Shown one piece after another: positions 18,323 through 26,299 of a stretch of 64,000 nt of DNA (position 1 is its first letter; the number at the start of each line of letters is the position of its first letter). The position numbers and the translations under genes are program-made. Location: assembly GCF_002300555.2 (NCBI RefSeq), contig NZ_NTHN02000009.1:62001-126000 (forward strand), given 5' to 3'. The notes beneath the pieces are model-generated. The model saw nothing but the letters and a program-made list of their open reading frames with translations. It had not been told where the DNA came from and searched no databases. The DNA is from Alloyangia mangrovi. GTDB taxonomy: Bacteria > Pseudomonadota > Alphaproteobacteria > Rhodobacterales > Rhodobacteraceae.

Positions 18323-19312
18323 TTACTGACCGATGGCCTGCAGCCGGTCATAGGTCGCCTGGTCCCAGGTCGCCATGTCACCGTTGTGCATGGCTTTGAC
18401 CGCCTCGATGAACGGGCCGCGGTCCACTTCGTTGACCGTCACGCCCTCGTCGATGAACCACTGCTTGAGGTTGTTCTCGGCCTCGATCACCTGCTCGGTG
18501 GCACAGGTCGCCGTGTCATCCAGCACCTGCTCGAGCGCCGCCTGGTCCTCTTCCGAGAGGCTGGTCCAGGTCGGCCCGCCGACGATGGTCAGCAGCGCGT
18601 CGGTGATGTGGCCGGTGAGGTTGATGTTGGACTGCACCTCGTAGAACTTCTTGGCCTGGATCGTCGGCAGCGGGTTCTCCTGCGCGTCCACGGTGCCCTG
18701 CTGCAGCGCGAGGTAGACCTCGGCGAAGGCGATCGGCGTCGGGTTCGCGCCGGTGGCTTTCGGGAACATCATGTAAAGCGGCGCGTTCGGCACGCGGATC
18801 TTCAGCCCGTCCATGTCGGCCGGGGTGAGGATCGGCTTGTTCGAGGTCACGTGGCGCTGCCCGTAGTAGGTGAGCGAGGTCACATGGTTGCCGGTCGCAT
18901 CGGCGTAGCCCTGGGTCAGCTCGTTGAAAAGGTCGGAATTGCGGTAGGCGTCCCAATGCGCGTAGTCGCGGAACATGAAGGGTGCACCGCCGATCGCGAG
19001 CGGGCCGTAATAGCGCCCGGCGAAAAGCTGGCCGGTGTAGATGATGTCGACGGTGCCGAGGCTCAGCCCCTCGTTGATGTCCGACTCCTTGCCCAGCGTC
19101 GAGGCCGGGAAGACCTCGATCCCAAGGCGGTTGTCGGTTGCCGTCATCAGCGCGTCATTCGCCGCCACCGCGCAGGTGTGATAGGGCTCGGCGGTCTCGT
19201 AGACATGCGCGAACTTGAGCACCCGCTCGGCCTGTGCCGACGCGGGCAGCGCCGCCCCAAGCGCCACCGCCGCTGTTGTTAGGAATGCTAGTGTCTTCGT
19301 GATCCGGGTCAT
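18323..19312 (-). CDS. TRAP transporter substrate-binding protein (DctP type)
   Basis: 329 residues with a signal peptide (cleavage near ASA, residue 26). The DctP core is recognisable: LKFAHVYETAEPYHTCA at the mature N-terminus, the ligand-contact stretch ADMDGLKIRVPNAPLYMMF with its conserved Arg, and AFAEVYLALQQGTVDAQENP. The fold is that of periplasmic carboxylate-binding proteins; the ligand cannot be read from sequence alone. The gene lies 38 bases downstream of the regulator/dehydrogenase fusion and is probably transcribed with it. Confidence 0.93.
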   Translation of the reverse strand: MTRITKTLAFLTTAAVALGAALPASAQAERVLKFAHVYETAEPYHTCAVAANDALMTATDNRLGIEVFPASTLGKESDINEGLSLGTVDIIYTGQLFAGRYYGPLAIGGAPFMFRDYAHWDAYRNSDLFNELTQGYADATGNHVTSLTYYGQRHVTSNKPILTPADMDGLKIRVPNAPLYMMFPKATGANPTPIAFAEVYLALQQGTVDAQENPLPTIQAKKFYEVQSNINLTGHITDALLTIVGGPTWTSLSEEDQAALEQVLDDTATCATEQVIEAENNLKQWFIDEGVTVNEVDRGPFIEAVKAMHNGDMATWDQATYDRLQAIGQ

Positions 19313-19350
19313 TTGGTTCTCCTCCCTAAATTCCCAAAACTTGGACCTTT

Positions 19351-21093
19351 TCAGCCGCCCACCACCTCCAATGGCGGGATGCCTTTCTCCTCCGCGAAGC
19401 GCGCCAGCGCCTCGACAGCCGTCTGATCAAGCGTCATGCCCTGCACCAAGCGGCGCCTGCCTTCCGCCCATTCCCTGTCTCCGGCCGCCATCACTTCGGC
19501 GCCCTGAGCGGTGCTCGAGCCGCGAATGGCATCCCGGTAGCGGCGGACCGTCCCGGTGAAAATCTCGAGCCCGGCAAAGGCCGCAGGGTCAAAGGCCATG
19601 ACGAAGGCGCCGAGCCCGCGCGGGGTGGCCATGTCGTCGGATATCATGCCGGGCAGCTCGAAGCTGAGCGGCGCGCCCGAAAGCGCCGTGCTGAGGATCT
19701 CGGAGATCCCAGCCAGGCCCGCGCCCTTGTAGCCGAACTCGCCGCCGAGCGGCGCGAGCATCTCGGCCAGCTCGGGATCGGTGACGTTCTCGCCAAGCCC
19801 GTTCGAGGCCGTGTCGGCTGGCAGCTCGATGCCGAGCGCACGGCTGAGTTGCACCTTATTGAAGGGGATAGCGCTGGTCGCCATGTCGAAGAGCCAGGGC
19901 TCTTGCCCATCCCCCGCGGGGCCAGCCATCGAGATCGGGTTGGTGCCGTGGAACTTCTCGGCACCGCCGTGCAGCCGCACGAAGCTGTCGGAGTTGCAGA
20001 AGCAGAACCCCAAGAGCCCCTCTTCGGCAATGGCGCGCGCGTAGGCCCCAGCCGCGCCGAAGTGCGAGCTGGCCCGGATCGCCACCGCGCCCGAGCCGCT
20101 GGCGCGGGCCAGCGCCACGGCCTTGTCGACCGCGGCATAGGTGGCACGCGCCCCATGTGCATCGCCACCGTCGAGCAGCGCGGCCCCGGCGCTTTCGCGA
20201 AGGAAGCGCAGCTCGGGCGCGGGATTCAGTCGGCCCTTGGTGAAGCCTTCGAGATAATGCGGCAGCAGCCGGTAGCCATGGGTGTCGACCCCCAGCGAAG
20301 AGGCATGGCTGAGCGCACGGATCACCGCCGCCCGGGTCGGAGCATCGCAGCCCGCCGCGGCCATGGCGGCCCCGGCAAAGCGTTCCATCTCGGCCTGCAT
20401 GACCCGCGACGGCGGACGCGGCGCAGCACTCGCCCCACGCTCCTGCGCCAGGTAGTTCTGCGTGGTGTCGCGAATATGGCTGCGCATCAGCGCCTCGGCT
20501 GCCTCGGTGTCGCTCGCGGCAATCAGCGCGGCGAGCTGCTCGTGCTCAGCCAGCGAGCGCGCATTCAGCTCGTGTTCGCGGCTCAACTTGTTGCGGAGCG
20601 CCTGGATGCGGAAGGACAGCATGTGATGCGTCTTTTCCAGGTACACGTTGCCGCATTCGGCAAAGATCGCGTGATGAAAGGCGTTGTCGAGCAGCTTGTA
20701 GCTGCGCGAGTCGCGGGTGGAGAGCGCGCCGGCCATCTGCCCGGTGATCTCGCGCAGTCGGGTGGCAAGCGGCAGGGCGCGGCGGGCGATGGCGAGGCGC
20801 AGCGCCTCGATTTCGAGCATTTCGCGCAACTCGCCGAGACTGCGTATGTCGTCCGGCGACATCTCGAAGACGCGCGGGCTGCGGTTCGGCCTGGTGGTTA
20901 TCATGCCCTCGCACTCGAGCTGCACCAAAGCCTCGCGCACCGGGATCTTCGACATGCCGAGGTTCGCGGCCAGCTCGGACTCTCGCAGCGCCGAGCCCAT
21001 GGGCAAATCGCCCGAGATGATCTGTTCCCGGATCGCATCGCGGGCCCGGTCGGACAGTTTCGGCGTGCCCTCACGCAGGGTCGGTGCATCCAC
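19351..21093 (-). CDS. GntR/FCD regulator fused to an Ldh2-family dehydrogenase
   Basis: 580 residues in one uninterrupted frame. Residues 10-78 are a GntR winged helix (AIREQIISGDLPMGSALRES, MSKIPVREALVQLECEGMI), 85-215 an FCD effector domain, and 232-580 a malate/L-lactate dehydrogenase (Ldh2/ComC) domain with LGVDTHGYRLLP at 268-279 and the catalytic-His segment SHFGAAGAYA (His344). The linker at about 217-232 is Ala/Pro-rich and contains no homopolymer that could hide a stop. These two parts are normally separate proteins. The fused protein could sense the same hydroxy acid that it oxidises with NAD(P). The palindrome TGGTATACCA lies 34 bases upstream. Confidence 0.85.
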   Translation of the reverse strand: MDAPTLREGTPKLSDRARDAIREQIISGDLPMGSALRESELAANLGMSKIPVREALVQLECEGMITTRPNRSPRVFEMSPDDIRSLGELREMLEIEALRLAIARRALPLATRLREITGQMAGALSTRDSRSYKLLDNAFHHAIFAECGNVYLEKTHHMLSFRIQALRNKLSREHELNARSLAEHEQLAALIAASDTEAAEALMRSHIRDTTQNYLAQERGASAAPRPPSRVMQAEMERFAGAAMAAAGCDAPTRAAVIRALSHASSLGVDTHGYRLLPHYLEGFTKGRLNPAPELRFLRESAGAALLDGGDAHGARATYAAVDKAVALARASGSGAVAIRASSHFGAAGAYARAIAEEGLLGFCFCNSDSFVRLHGGAEKFHGTNPISMAGPAGDGQEPWLFDMATSAIPFNKVQLSRALGIELPADTASNGLGENVTDPELAEMLAPLGGEFGYKGAGLAGISEILSTALSGAPLSFELPGMISDDMATPRGLGAFVMAFDPAAFAGLEIFTGTVRRYRDAIRGSSTAQGAEVMAAGDREWAEGRRRLVQGMTLDQTAVEALARFAEEKGIPPLEVVGG

Positions 21094-21126
21094 GATCGTC
21101 CCTCCTCCACCTCACCGAACGGTATA

Positions 21127-21136
21127 TGGTATACCA
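21127..21136. promoter_or_regulatory. GntR-type operator TGGTATACCA
   Basis: A perfect 10-base palindrome 34 bases before the ATG of the GntR-dehydrogenase fusion gene. The core GGT-N2-ACC is typical of FCD-class GntR operators. The same sequence occurs beside the other GntR gene at 24.06 kb. Confidence 0.6.
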
Positions 21137-21254
21137 ACGCTAGGTCAACTGTGATCTTAGAGTGGCGATGCTGAGCCTGTCGAACCGGCGGCACTCGAAG
21201 AGGTCAACGCCCTCGCCTGTAAACGCTGGGGGCAGCCACATCCAAGGCAGTGCA

Positions 21255-21575
21255 CATGTATGGACCGGGCTTTCGCGGGTCCGCTCGGACCTGTGGCGCT
21301 CACCTGCGCACTCCTAAAAGCCCGCGACCTCGAGCAATCCATGAGCCGACGCGGCAATTTCCATGACACGGCCGTCGCCGAGAGCTTCTTCACCTTCCTC
21401 AAGCGCGAGAGGATCAGTCGCCACCCTAACCCGACCCGCCACGAAGCGCGGCGGGACGTGTTCGACGACATCGAGATGTTCAACGATCCAAAGCCCAAGC
21501 ACGCGCGGAACGGAATGCTGTCACCCGTCGCGTTCGACCGGCAGCAGAAACTGCAACCAGAAGGCGTCCACGATA
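21255..21575 (+). pseudogene. IS3-family transposase orfB relic A
   Basis: The frame reads DLEQSMSRRGNFHDTAVAES then FFTFLKRERISRH and ends LSPVAFDRQQKLQPEGV. This is the last third of an IS3 orfB transposase (normally MSRRGNCYDNAVAESFF, keeping the final catalytic Glu). The first two-thirds are missing. Confidence 0.75.
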
Positions 21576-21579
21576 CACG

Positions 21580-21790
21580 GGGCTATTCACCCCAACCTGT
21601 CCGTCGCACGGGTTGCCCGTCAGCTCAGCGCCCTGATCCGGGCCTACGGCCAGCCCGGCTGCATTGTCAGTGATAATGGCACCGAGTTCACCAGCCGGGC
21701 GATCCTGGAATGCGCCGACGAAAACGAGGCGCCATCGCACTAAATCACTCTGGGCAAGCCCCTGCAGAATGCCTTCGACGTTCGATTGTG
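21580..21790 (+). pseudogene. IS3-family transposase orfB relic B
   Basis: A second, different integrase core follows directly: VARQLSALIRAYGQPGCIVS, then DNGTEFTSRAILECADEN, a stop, then LGKPLQNAFD in another frame. It carries the second catalytic Asp region but lacks both ends. The two relics abut, which suggests one element inserted into another before decay. Confidence 0.7.
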
Positions 21791-21895
21791 AATCCACCGA
21801 AGCCGAGTTCCAGAGGGTCCCCCTTCGGCCCGCCCGATCGCCGCCGTCCCGCGCCAACCCGCTGGCGCGCAGCGGCGACCCCAGGTCCGGCAGGC

Positions 21896-23062
21896 TCAGT
21901 TCTGCCGGACGCGCAGCGCCGCCAGCACCTCTTCGGTATGCTCGCCGAGCCGGGGCGCCGGCAGACGGGCCTCGCAGGGGGTGCGGCTCAGCTTCACCGG
22001 GAAGCCCAGCATCCGCACCATGCCGCGCTCGCCGCCATGCGGCACGTCGATCGCCATCTCCTGTGCCTGGATCTGCGGGTCGGCGAAGACTTCCTTCAGC
22101 GTCTGGATCTTGCCGGTCGGCACACCCGCCCGATTGAGGCGCAGGATCCAGTTCTCGCGCGTGTCATGCGCGAGCGCCGCGTCGAGGATGCCGTGCAGCT
22201 CCTCACGCAGAGCGAAGCGCTTGTCATTGCTGTCGAACCGAGGGTCCGACAGGAGGTCCGGCAGGCCGATTTCGGCCAACAGCCGCCCCAGCACCTGGTC
22301 GTTCGAGGCGGCGATGGCGATCTGGCCATCAGCCGCGTTGTAAAGCCCGTAGGGCGCCACCAGCGGGTGATCGTTGCCGGTGCGCTGCGGGTTCTCGCCG
22401 GTGACGAAATGCTCCGACGCAAGATAGGCCATCATGCTCAGCACGCCGTTGACCATCGAGGTCTCGACCGCCTGCCCCACGCCATCGCGGTTGCGCCCAT
22501 GCAGCGCCGAGACGATGCCGAAGGCGGTATAGAGCCCGGCGACGAGATCGGTCACCGGCTGCGCCGCACGCAGTGGCGGCTCGCCTTCGGGACCGTTGAC
22601 GCTCATGAAACCGCTCATCGCCTGCGCAATGAAATCGAAGGCCGGCCGGTCAGTGTAGGGGCCGGTCGAGCCGAAGCCGTTGACGCTTGCCACCACCAGC
22701 CGCGGGTTGATCTCGTCGAGCCGCTCGGGCGGGAAGCCCATGCGCGCCAGCACGCCGGGGCGGAAATTCTCGACCAGCACGTCGGCGGTTTCCAGAAGCT
22801 GCGCCAGCGCGTCGCGCCCCTCGTCCGAATAGAGGTCGAGCACCACCGACTTCTTGTTGCGGTTGAAGCCCGCGAAATACCACGAGAAGCCGTTCTTGTG
22901 GTGGCCCTGCCCGCGCACCGGATCGCCGCCGGGGCTCTCGATCTTGATCACCTCGGCCCCCATGTCGCCGAGCAACATGGAACAGAAAGGCCCCGAAAGG
23001 ACGCGGGTCAGGTCGATGACGCGGATGCCGTCGAGCGGCGGCTTCAGGTCCGTGCCGCTCAT
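21896..23062 (-). CDS. CaiB/BaiF family (class III) CoA-transferase
   Basis: 388 residues of normal family length. The N-terminus LDGIRVIDLTRVLSGPFCSM, the CoA-binding region VVLDLYSDEGRDALAQLLE and the segment PVTDLVAGLYTAFGIVSAL, which holds the conserved catalytic Asp, are all visible. It overlaps the lyase gene before it by four bases. Family knowledge: these enzymes move CoA between carboxylic acids without a phosphate step. With the HMG-CoA-lyase-like neighbour, the acceptor is probably a 3-hydroxy-3-methyl dicarboxylate such as 3-hydroxy-3-methylglutarate or citramalate (inference). Confidence 0.92.
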   Translation of the reverse strand: MSGTDLKPPLDGIRVIDLTRVLSGPFCSMLLGDMGAEVIKIESPGGDPVRGQGHHKNGFSWYFAGFNRNKKSVVLDLYSDEGRDALAQLLETADVLVENFRPGVLARMGFPPERLDEINPRLVVASVNGFGSTGPYTDRPAFDFIAQAMSGFMSVNGPEGEPPLRAAQPVTDLVAGLYTAFGIVSALHGRNRDGVGQAVETSMVNGVLSMMAYLASEHFVTGENPQRTGNDHPLVAPYGLYNAADGQIAIAASNDQVLGRLLAEIGLPDLLSDPRFDSNDKRFALREELHGILDAALAHDTRENWILRLNRAGVPTGKIQTLKEVFADPQIQAQEMAIDVPHGGERGMVRMLGFPVKLSRTPCEARLPAPRLGEHTEEVLAALRVRQN

Positions 23063-24024
23063 GCGCGACTCCCGCTCGACGAGCGGACCTCGTCGCGGCG
23101 GTACTGGCGCAGGCGCGGACCGGCTTTCATCACCTGCCCCGGCAGCCTCTCGCCGAGCGCCGCCTCGGTGCGCCGCGCGACCTCGATCAGCGCGTCCAGA
23201 TCGATACCGGTCTCCACGCCGCTTTCGTGGAGCATGTAGACCAGATCCTCCGTGCAGGCGTTGCCGGTCGCACCCGGAGCGAAGGGGCAGCCGCCAATGC
23301 CGGCGACGCTGGCCTCATAACGGGTGATGCCCTCCATCAGCCCGGCATAGGCGCAGGCCAGCCCGACGCCCCGCGTGTTGTGGAAGTGCAGCGCGACATC
23401 GGCCTGCGGCACCTCGGTGGCCAGCGCCCGACAGCGCTCCTGCACCAGACGTGGCGTCGCCATCCCGGTGGTGTCGCCGAGCGTGATCTTGGTGATGCCA
23501 TTGTCCGCATATGCCTTGGCCACATGCAGGATGTCCGTCACCGGCACGTCGCCCTCGAAGGGGCAGCCGAAGGCGGTGGCAATGGCGCCATAGACGGCGA
23601 CCCCGGCCTCCTGCCCCATCCTTGCGATCTCGGCGGCGGCGGCCAGAGAGACGTCACGCGCGCAGTTCACATTGGCCTGGTTGTGGCTCTCGGAGGCCGA
23701 GAGGAACACCACCATCGCGTCGACCCCCGCCTCGATCGCGCGGGCGGCGCCACGGGCATTGGGCACCAGCGCGGTCAGCTCGGCGCCGCGGCTGCGGTCG
23801 ATGGCCGCCATTACCTCGGCGGCATCGGCCATATTGGGCACGGCGCGCGGTGCGACAAAGGAGGTGACCTCGAGCTGCGGCACCCCTGCCGCGATCAGCC
23901 CGTTGATCATCTCGATCTTCACGTCGGTGGACACCGGCACCGGCCAGGCCTGCAGCCCGTCACGGGGGCCCACGTCCACGATCCGCACTCTTTCGGGGAA
24001 TCCCTCCAGTGTGACCTGCGACAT
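23059..24024 (-). CDS. Hydroxymethylglutaryl-CoA lyase family protein
   Basis: 321 residues with a DRE-TIM-type barrel. RIVDVGPRDGLQAW opens the barrel, the metal-binding His-x-His is His213/His215 (ALHFHNT), and the active-site loop VAGIGGCPFAPGATGN carries the catalytic Cys246. It should cleave a 3-hydroxy-3-methylacyl-CoA to acetyl-CoA or pyruvate plus a keto product. The gene starts 76 bases from the divergent GntR gene, with the operator palindrome between them. The coupling to the CoA-transferase (ATGA overlap) supports a two-step pathway. Confidence 0.92.
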   Translation of the reverse strand: MSQVTLEGFPERVRIVDVGPRDGLQAWPVPVSTDVKIEMINGLIAAGVPQLEVTSFVAPRAVPNMADAAEVMAAIDRSRGAELTALVPNARGAARAIEAGVDAMVVFLSASESHNQANVNCARDVSLAAAAEIARMGQEAGVAVYGAIATAFGCPFEGDVPVTDILHVAKAYADNGITKITLGDTTGMATPRLVQERCRALATEVPQADVALHFHNTRGVGLACAYAGLMEGITRYEASVAGIGGCPFAPGATGNACTEDLVYMLHESGVETGIDLDALIEVARRTEAALGERLPGQVMKAGPRLRQYRRDEVRSSSGSRA

Positions 24025-24062
24025 AAGCCCTCCTCCAAAAGCTGTTGATGTGGTCTACCGTC

Positions 24063-24074
24063 GTGGTATACCAC
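24063..24074. promoter_or_regulatory. GntR-type operator GTGGTATACCAC
   Basis: A perfect 12-base palindrome in the 76-base gap between the divergent lyase and GntR genes. It contains the same TGGTATACCA core found at 21127-21136. One site in this gap could control both directions. Confidence 0.65.
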
Positions 24075-24100
24075 TCGCGCAGGGAGGGTCAATCCAGACC

Positions 24101-24820
24101 ATGAACACGGACAGGGCGGCGGATAACGCGGCATTGCCGCAGGCGGAGCGCGCATTGCAGGACATCCGGACGGATATCCTGTCGATGGCCTTTGCGCCCG
24201 GCGAGCCCGTATCGGAGCGCGCCCTTCAGGACCGCTACGGCATGTCGCGAACCCCGATCCGCGCGGCGCTGGCGGCGCTGACCGCCGAGGGGCTGGTCGA
24301 CCGCGATCCGCGCGGCGGCTATATCATCGCCCCCATCGACCTGCAGGAGATCCGCGACCTCTTCGAATTCCGCGAGGAACTGGAGGACACGGCCGTGCGC
24401 CTTGCCTGCCGCCGCGCCAGCCCCGAGGCGCTGGCGGCGCTGCGTGCCACGGTCGACCGCGGCCGCACAGATTTCCGCGTCGAGGACTGGCTCGCCTCGG
24501 GGCTCGACGTGCACGTCGAGCTGGCGGCGCTCTCGGGCAACCCATTCCTGCGCGACGCGGTGCGGGCCGCTGTGGGCCGGGCGCTGCGCCTGCGCTGGCT
24601 GCTGGCCAGCGACGCCGCGCAGCGCGAGGCGGCCTGGCAGGAACATACCGAAATCCTCGATCTCGTCGCCGCCGGCGACGCGGACGAGGCGGCCCGAAAG
24701 GTCCGGTTGCACACCCGTGCGGTGCGCGACCAGATCCTCGAGGCCGTGGAGGGCGCGCGCCGGTTTCTCGGCATGCGCGGTGTCGTCGACCACAAGAGGA
24801 ATGACGGCGACACGCAATGA
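24101..24820 (+). CDS. GntR/FCD family transcriptional regulator
   Basis: 239 residues. The winged helix is at about 18-80 (LQDIRTDILSMAFAPGEPVS, GMSRTPIRAALAALTAEGLV) and the FCD ligand domain at about 90-225 (IRDLFEFREELEDTAVRLA, then HTEILDLVAAGDADEAARKV with metal-binding His). The ATG at 24101 was chosen because homology starts there; the Shine-Dalgarno-like AGGGAGG is somewhat far upstream. It most likely represses the divergent CoA-transferase/lyase operon and the tct genes downstream until the substrate is present. Confidence 0.9.
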   Translation: MNTDRAADNAALPQAERALQDIRTDILSMAFAPGEPVSERALQDRYGMSRTPIRAALAALTAEGLVDRDPRGGYIIAPIDLQEIRDLFEFREELEDTAVRLACRRASPEALAALRATVDRGRTDFRVEDWLASGLDVHVELAALSGNPFLRDAVRAAVGRALRLRWLLASDAAQREAAWQEHTEILDLVAAGDADEAARKVRLHTRAVRDQILEAVEGARRFLGMRGVVDHKRNDGDTQ

Positions 24821-24884
24821 CGCCCCGGGGAGGGAGACCCCGGGAACAGGGACCCATAGGGCCACAGGACGAAAGGGAGGAACC

Positions 24885-25862
24885 ATGTCCTACATGCGCA
24901 AATTCATCACCGGGGCCATGCTCGCCGCCGGTCTGACCGGCGTCAGCGCCGTCACCGCCAGCGCGGCGGAATGCATCGCTCCGGCCGATCCCGGCGGCGG
25001 CTGGGACTTCACCTGCCGCACCGTCGGCCGCCTGCTCACCGAGCTGGGCCTCGAAGAGAGCTCGGTGCAGGTCACCAACATGCCCGGCGGTGTCGGCGCG
25101 GTGGCCTTCGCCAACGTCGCGGGCAAGCGCGCCTCCGAGGGTGACCTGCTGGTCGCGACCTCGACCGTGGGCGTGACGCAGATCGCGCAGGGCAAATACC
25201 CGGGCGGCGTCGACGTGATGCGCTGGGTCGGCATGCTGGGCACCGATGTCGGTGTCATCGTGGTGCCCGCCGACTCCGACTACGAGACGGTCGGCGATCT
25301 GCTCGACGCGCTCAAGGCCGACCCGACCTCGGTGCCGGTGGCGGGCTCCTCGGGTGCCGGCGGCTGGGATCACATCCGCCTTCTGATGCTGGCCGATGCC
25401 GCGGGCATGGAAGGCGACGACTACAAGGCGATCCGTTGGGTGCAGTTCGACGGCGGCAGCCCTGCCGTGACGCAGATGCTCGGCGGTCAGGTCGGCGCCG
25501 TGTCGACCGACCTCGGCGAAATCGCCGGCTTCGTGGAATCGGGCGACATCAAGATCCTCGCGGCGCTCTCGGACGAGCCGATCCCGGCCTTCCCCGACGC
25601 CCCCACCGCCAAGGATCAGGGCTTCGACGTGACCGGCTACAACTGGCGCGGCTTCTACACCGGCGGCGACGTTTCGGACGAGGATTACCGGGCCTGGGTC
25701 GACGAGCTGAAATCGCTCTTCGACACGCCGGAGTGGAAGGAAGCGGCCGAGGGCAATGGGCTGATCACCGTCTGGCGCGGCGGCGATGAGTTCGAGGCCT
25801 ATGTCGCCGATCAGGCCAAGCAGATGGAAGAGATCTCGCGCAGCATCGGGGTCATCAAATGA
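24885..25862 (+). CDS. tctC: Tripartite tricarboxylate transporter substrate-binding protein (TctC family)
   Basis: 325 residues with a signal peptide (cleavage near SAA, residue 28). The mature N-terminus CIAPADPGGGWDFTCRTVGR holds the family PxGGGxD loop that contacts the carboxylate, and VTNMPGGVGAVAFANVAG is the second conserved loop. GGGAGG sits six bases before the ATG. It is the periplasmic receptor of the TctCBA system that follows. The cargo is presumably the dicarboxylate handled by the adjacent CoA-transferase and lyase. Confidence 0.92.
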   Translation: MSYMRKFITGAMLAAGLTGVSAVTASAAECIAPADPGGGWDFTCRTVGRLLTELGLEESSVQVTNMPGGVGAVAFANVAGKRASEGDLLVATSTVGVTQIAQGKYPGGVDVMRWVGMLGTDVGVIVVPADSDYETVGDLLDALKADPTSVPVAGSSGAGGWDHIRLLMLADAAGMEGDDYKAIRWVQFDGGSPAVTQMLGGQVGAVSTDLGEIAGFVESGDIKILAALSDEPIPAFPDAPTAKDQGFDVTGYNWRGFYTGGDVSDEDYRAWVDELKSLFDTPEWKEAAEGNGLITVWRGGDEFEAYVADQAKQMEEISRSIGVIK

Positions 25863-26290
25863 TCGACCGCATCGTCGGGGCCGTGGTCTTCATGATCTCG
25901 GCCTCGGCCTTCTGGGTCGCGCGCGGATATGAGGCGGGTTTCGGGGATCCCCTGGGCCCTGCCGTGTTTCCGCAGATGGTCGCCGGAGCGGCGGCCATCC
26001 TCAGCCTCGGGCTGATCCTGCGCCCCGATCCCGACCCGGCCGCCCAGTCCCGCCCCGCGATGACCCGCCAGATCGCCACGGTGGCGGTGCTGGCGGGCTA
26101 CGTTCTGCTGCTCGAGCCGCTGGGCTTTCCGCTGTCGACCACGCTCGGGACCGGCTGCCTTGCGCTGCTGTTCGGCGCGCGCCCGCTGAAGGCCGGCATC
26201 ACCGGGCTTGCGGTCGGCCTGTCGCTCTTCGTGATCTTCGACACCGTGCTGGGGCTGCCCCTGCCCTTCGCTCCCGCGCTCTTCGGCTAA
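25859..26290 (+). CDS. tctB: Tripartite tricarboxylate transporter small permease (TctB family)
   Basis: 143 residues with four hydrophobic segments, the usual TctB size. The first helix is DRIVGAVVFMISASAFWVAR, followed by GFGDPLGPAVFPQMVAGAAA, a typical TctB loop. It overlaps the tctC stop by four bases and is nine bases ahead of tctA, consistent with stoichiometric membrane subunits. Confidence 0.9.
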   Translation: MIDRIVGAVVFMISASAFWVARGYEAGFGDPLGPAVFPQMVAGAAAILSLGLILRPDPDPAAQSRPAMTRQIATVAVLAGYVLLLEPLGFPLSTTLGTGCLALLFGARPLKAGITGLAVGLSLFVIFDTVLGLPLPFAPALFG

Positions 26291-26299
26291 CGAGACCTC

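Noticed and set aside
16582-18399. 605-codon plus-strand frame opposite the TRAP permease genes
   Set aside because: Same His/Asp/Arg-rich antisense composition; the minus-strand DctM and DctQ genes explain the region.
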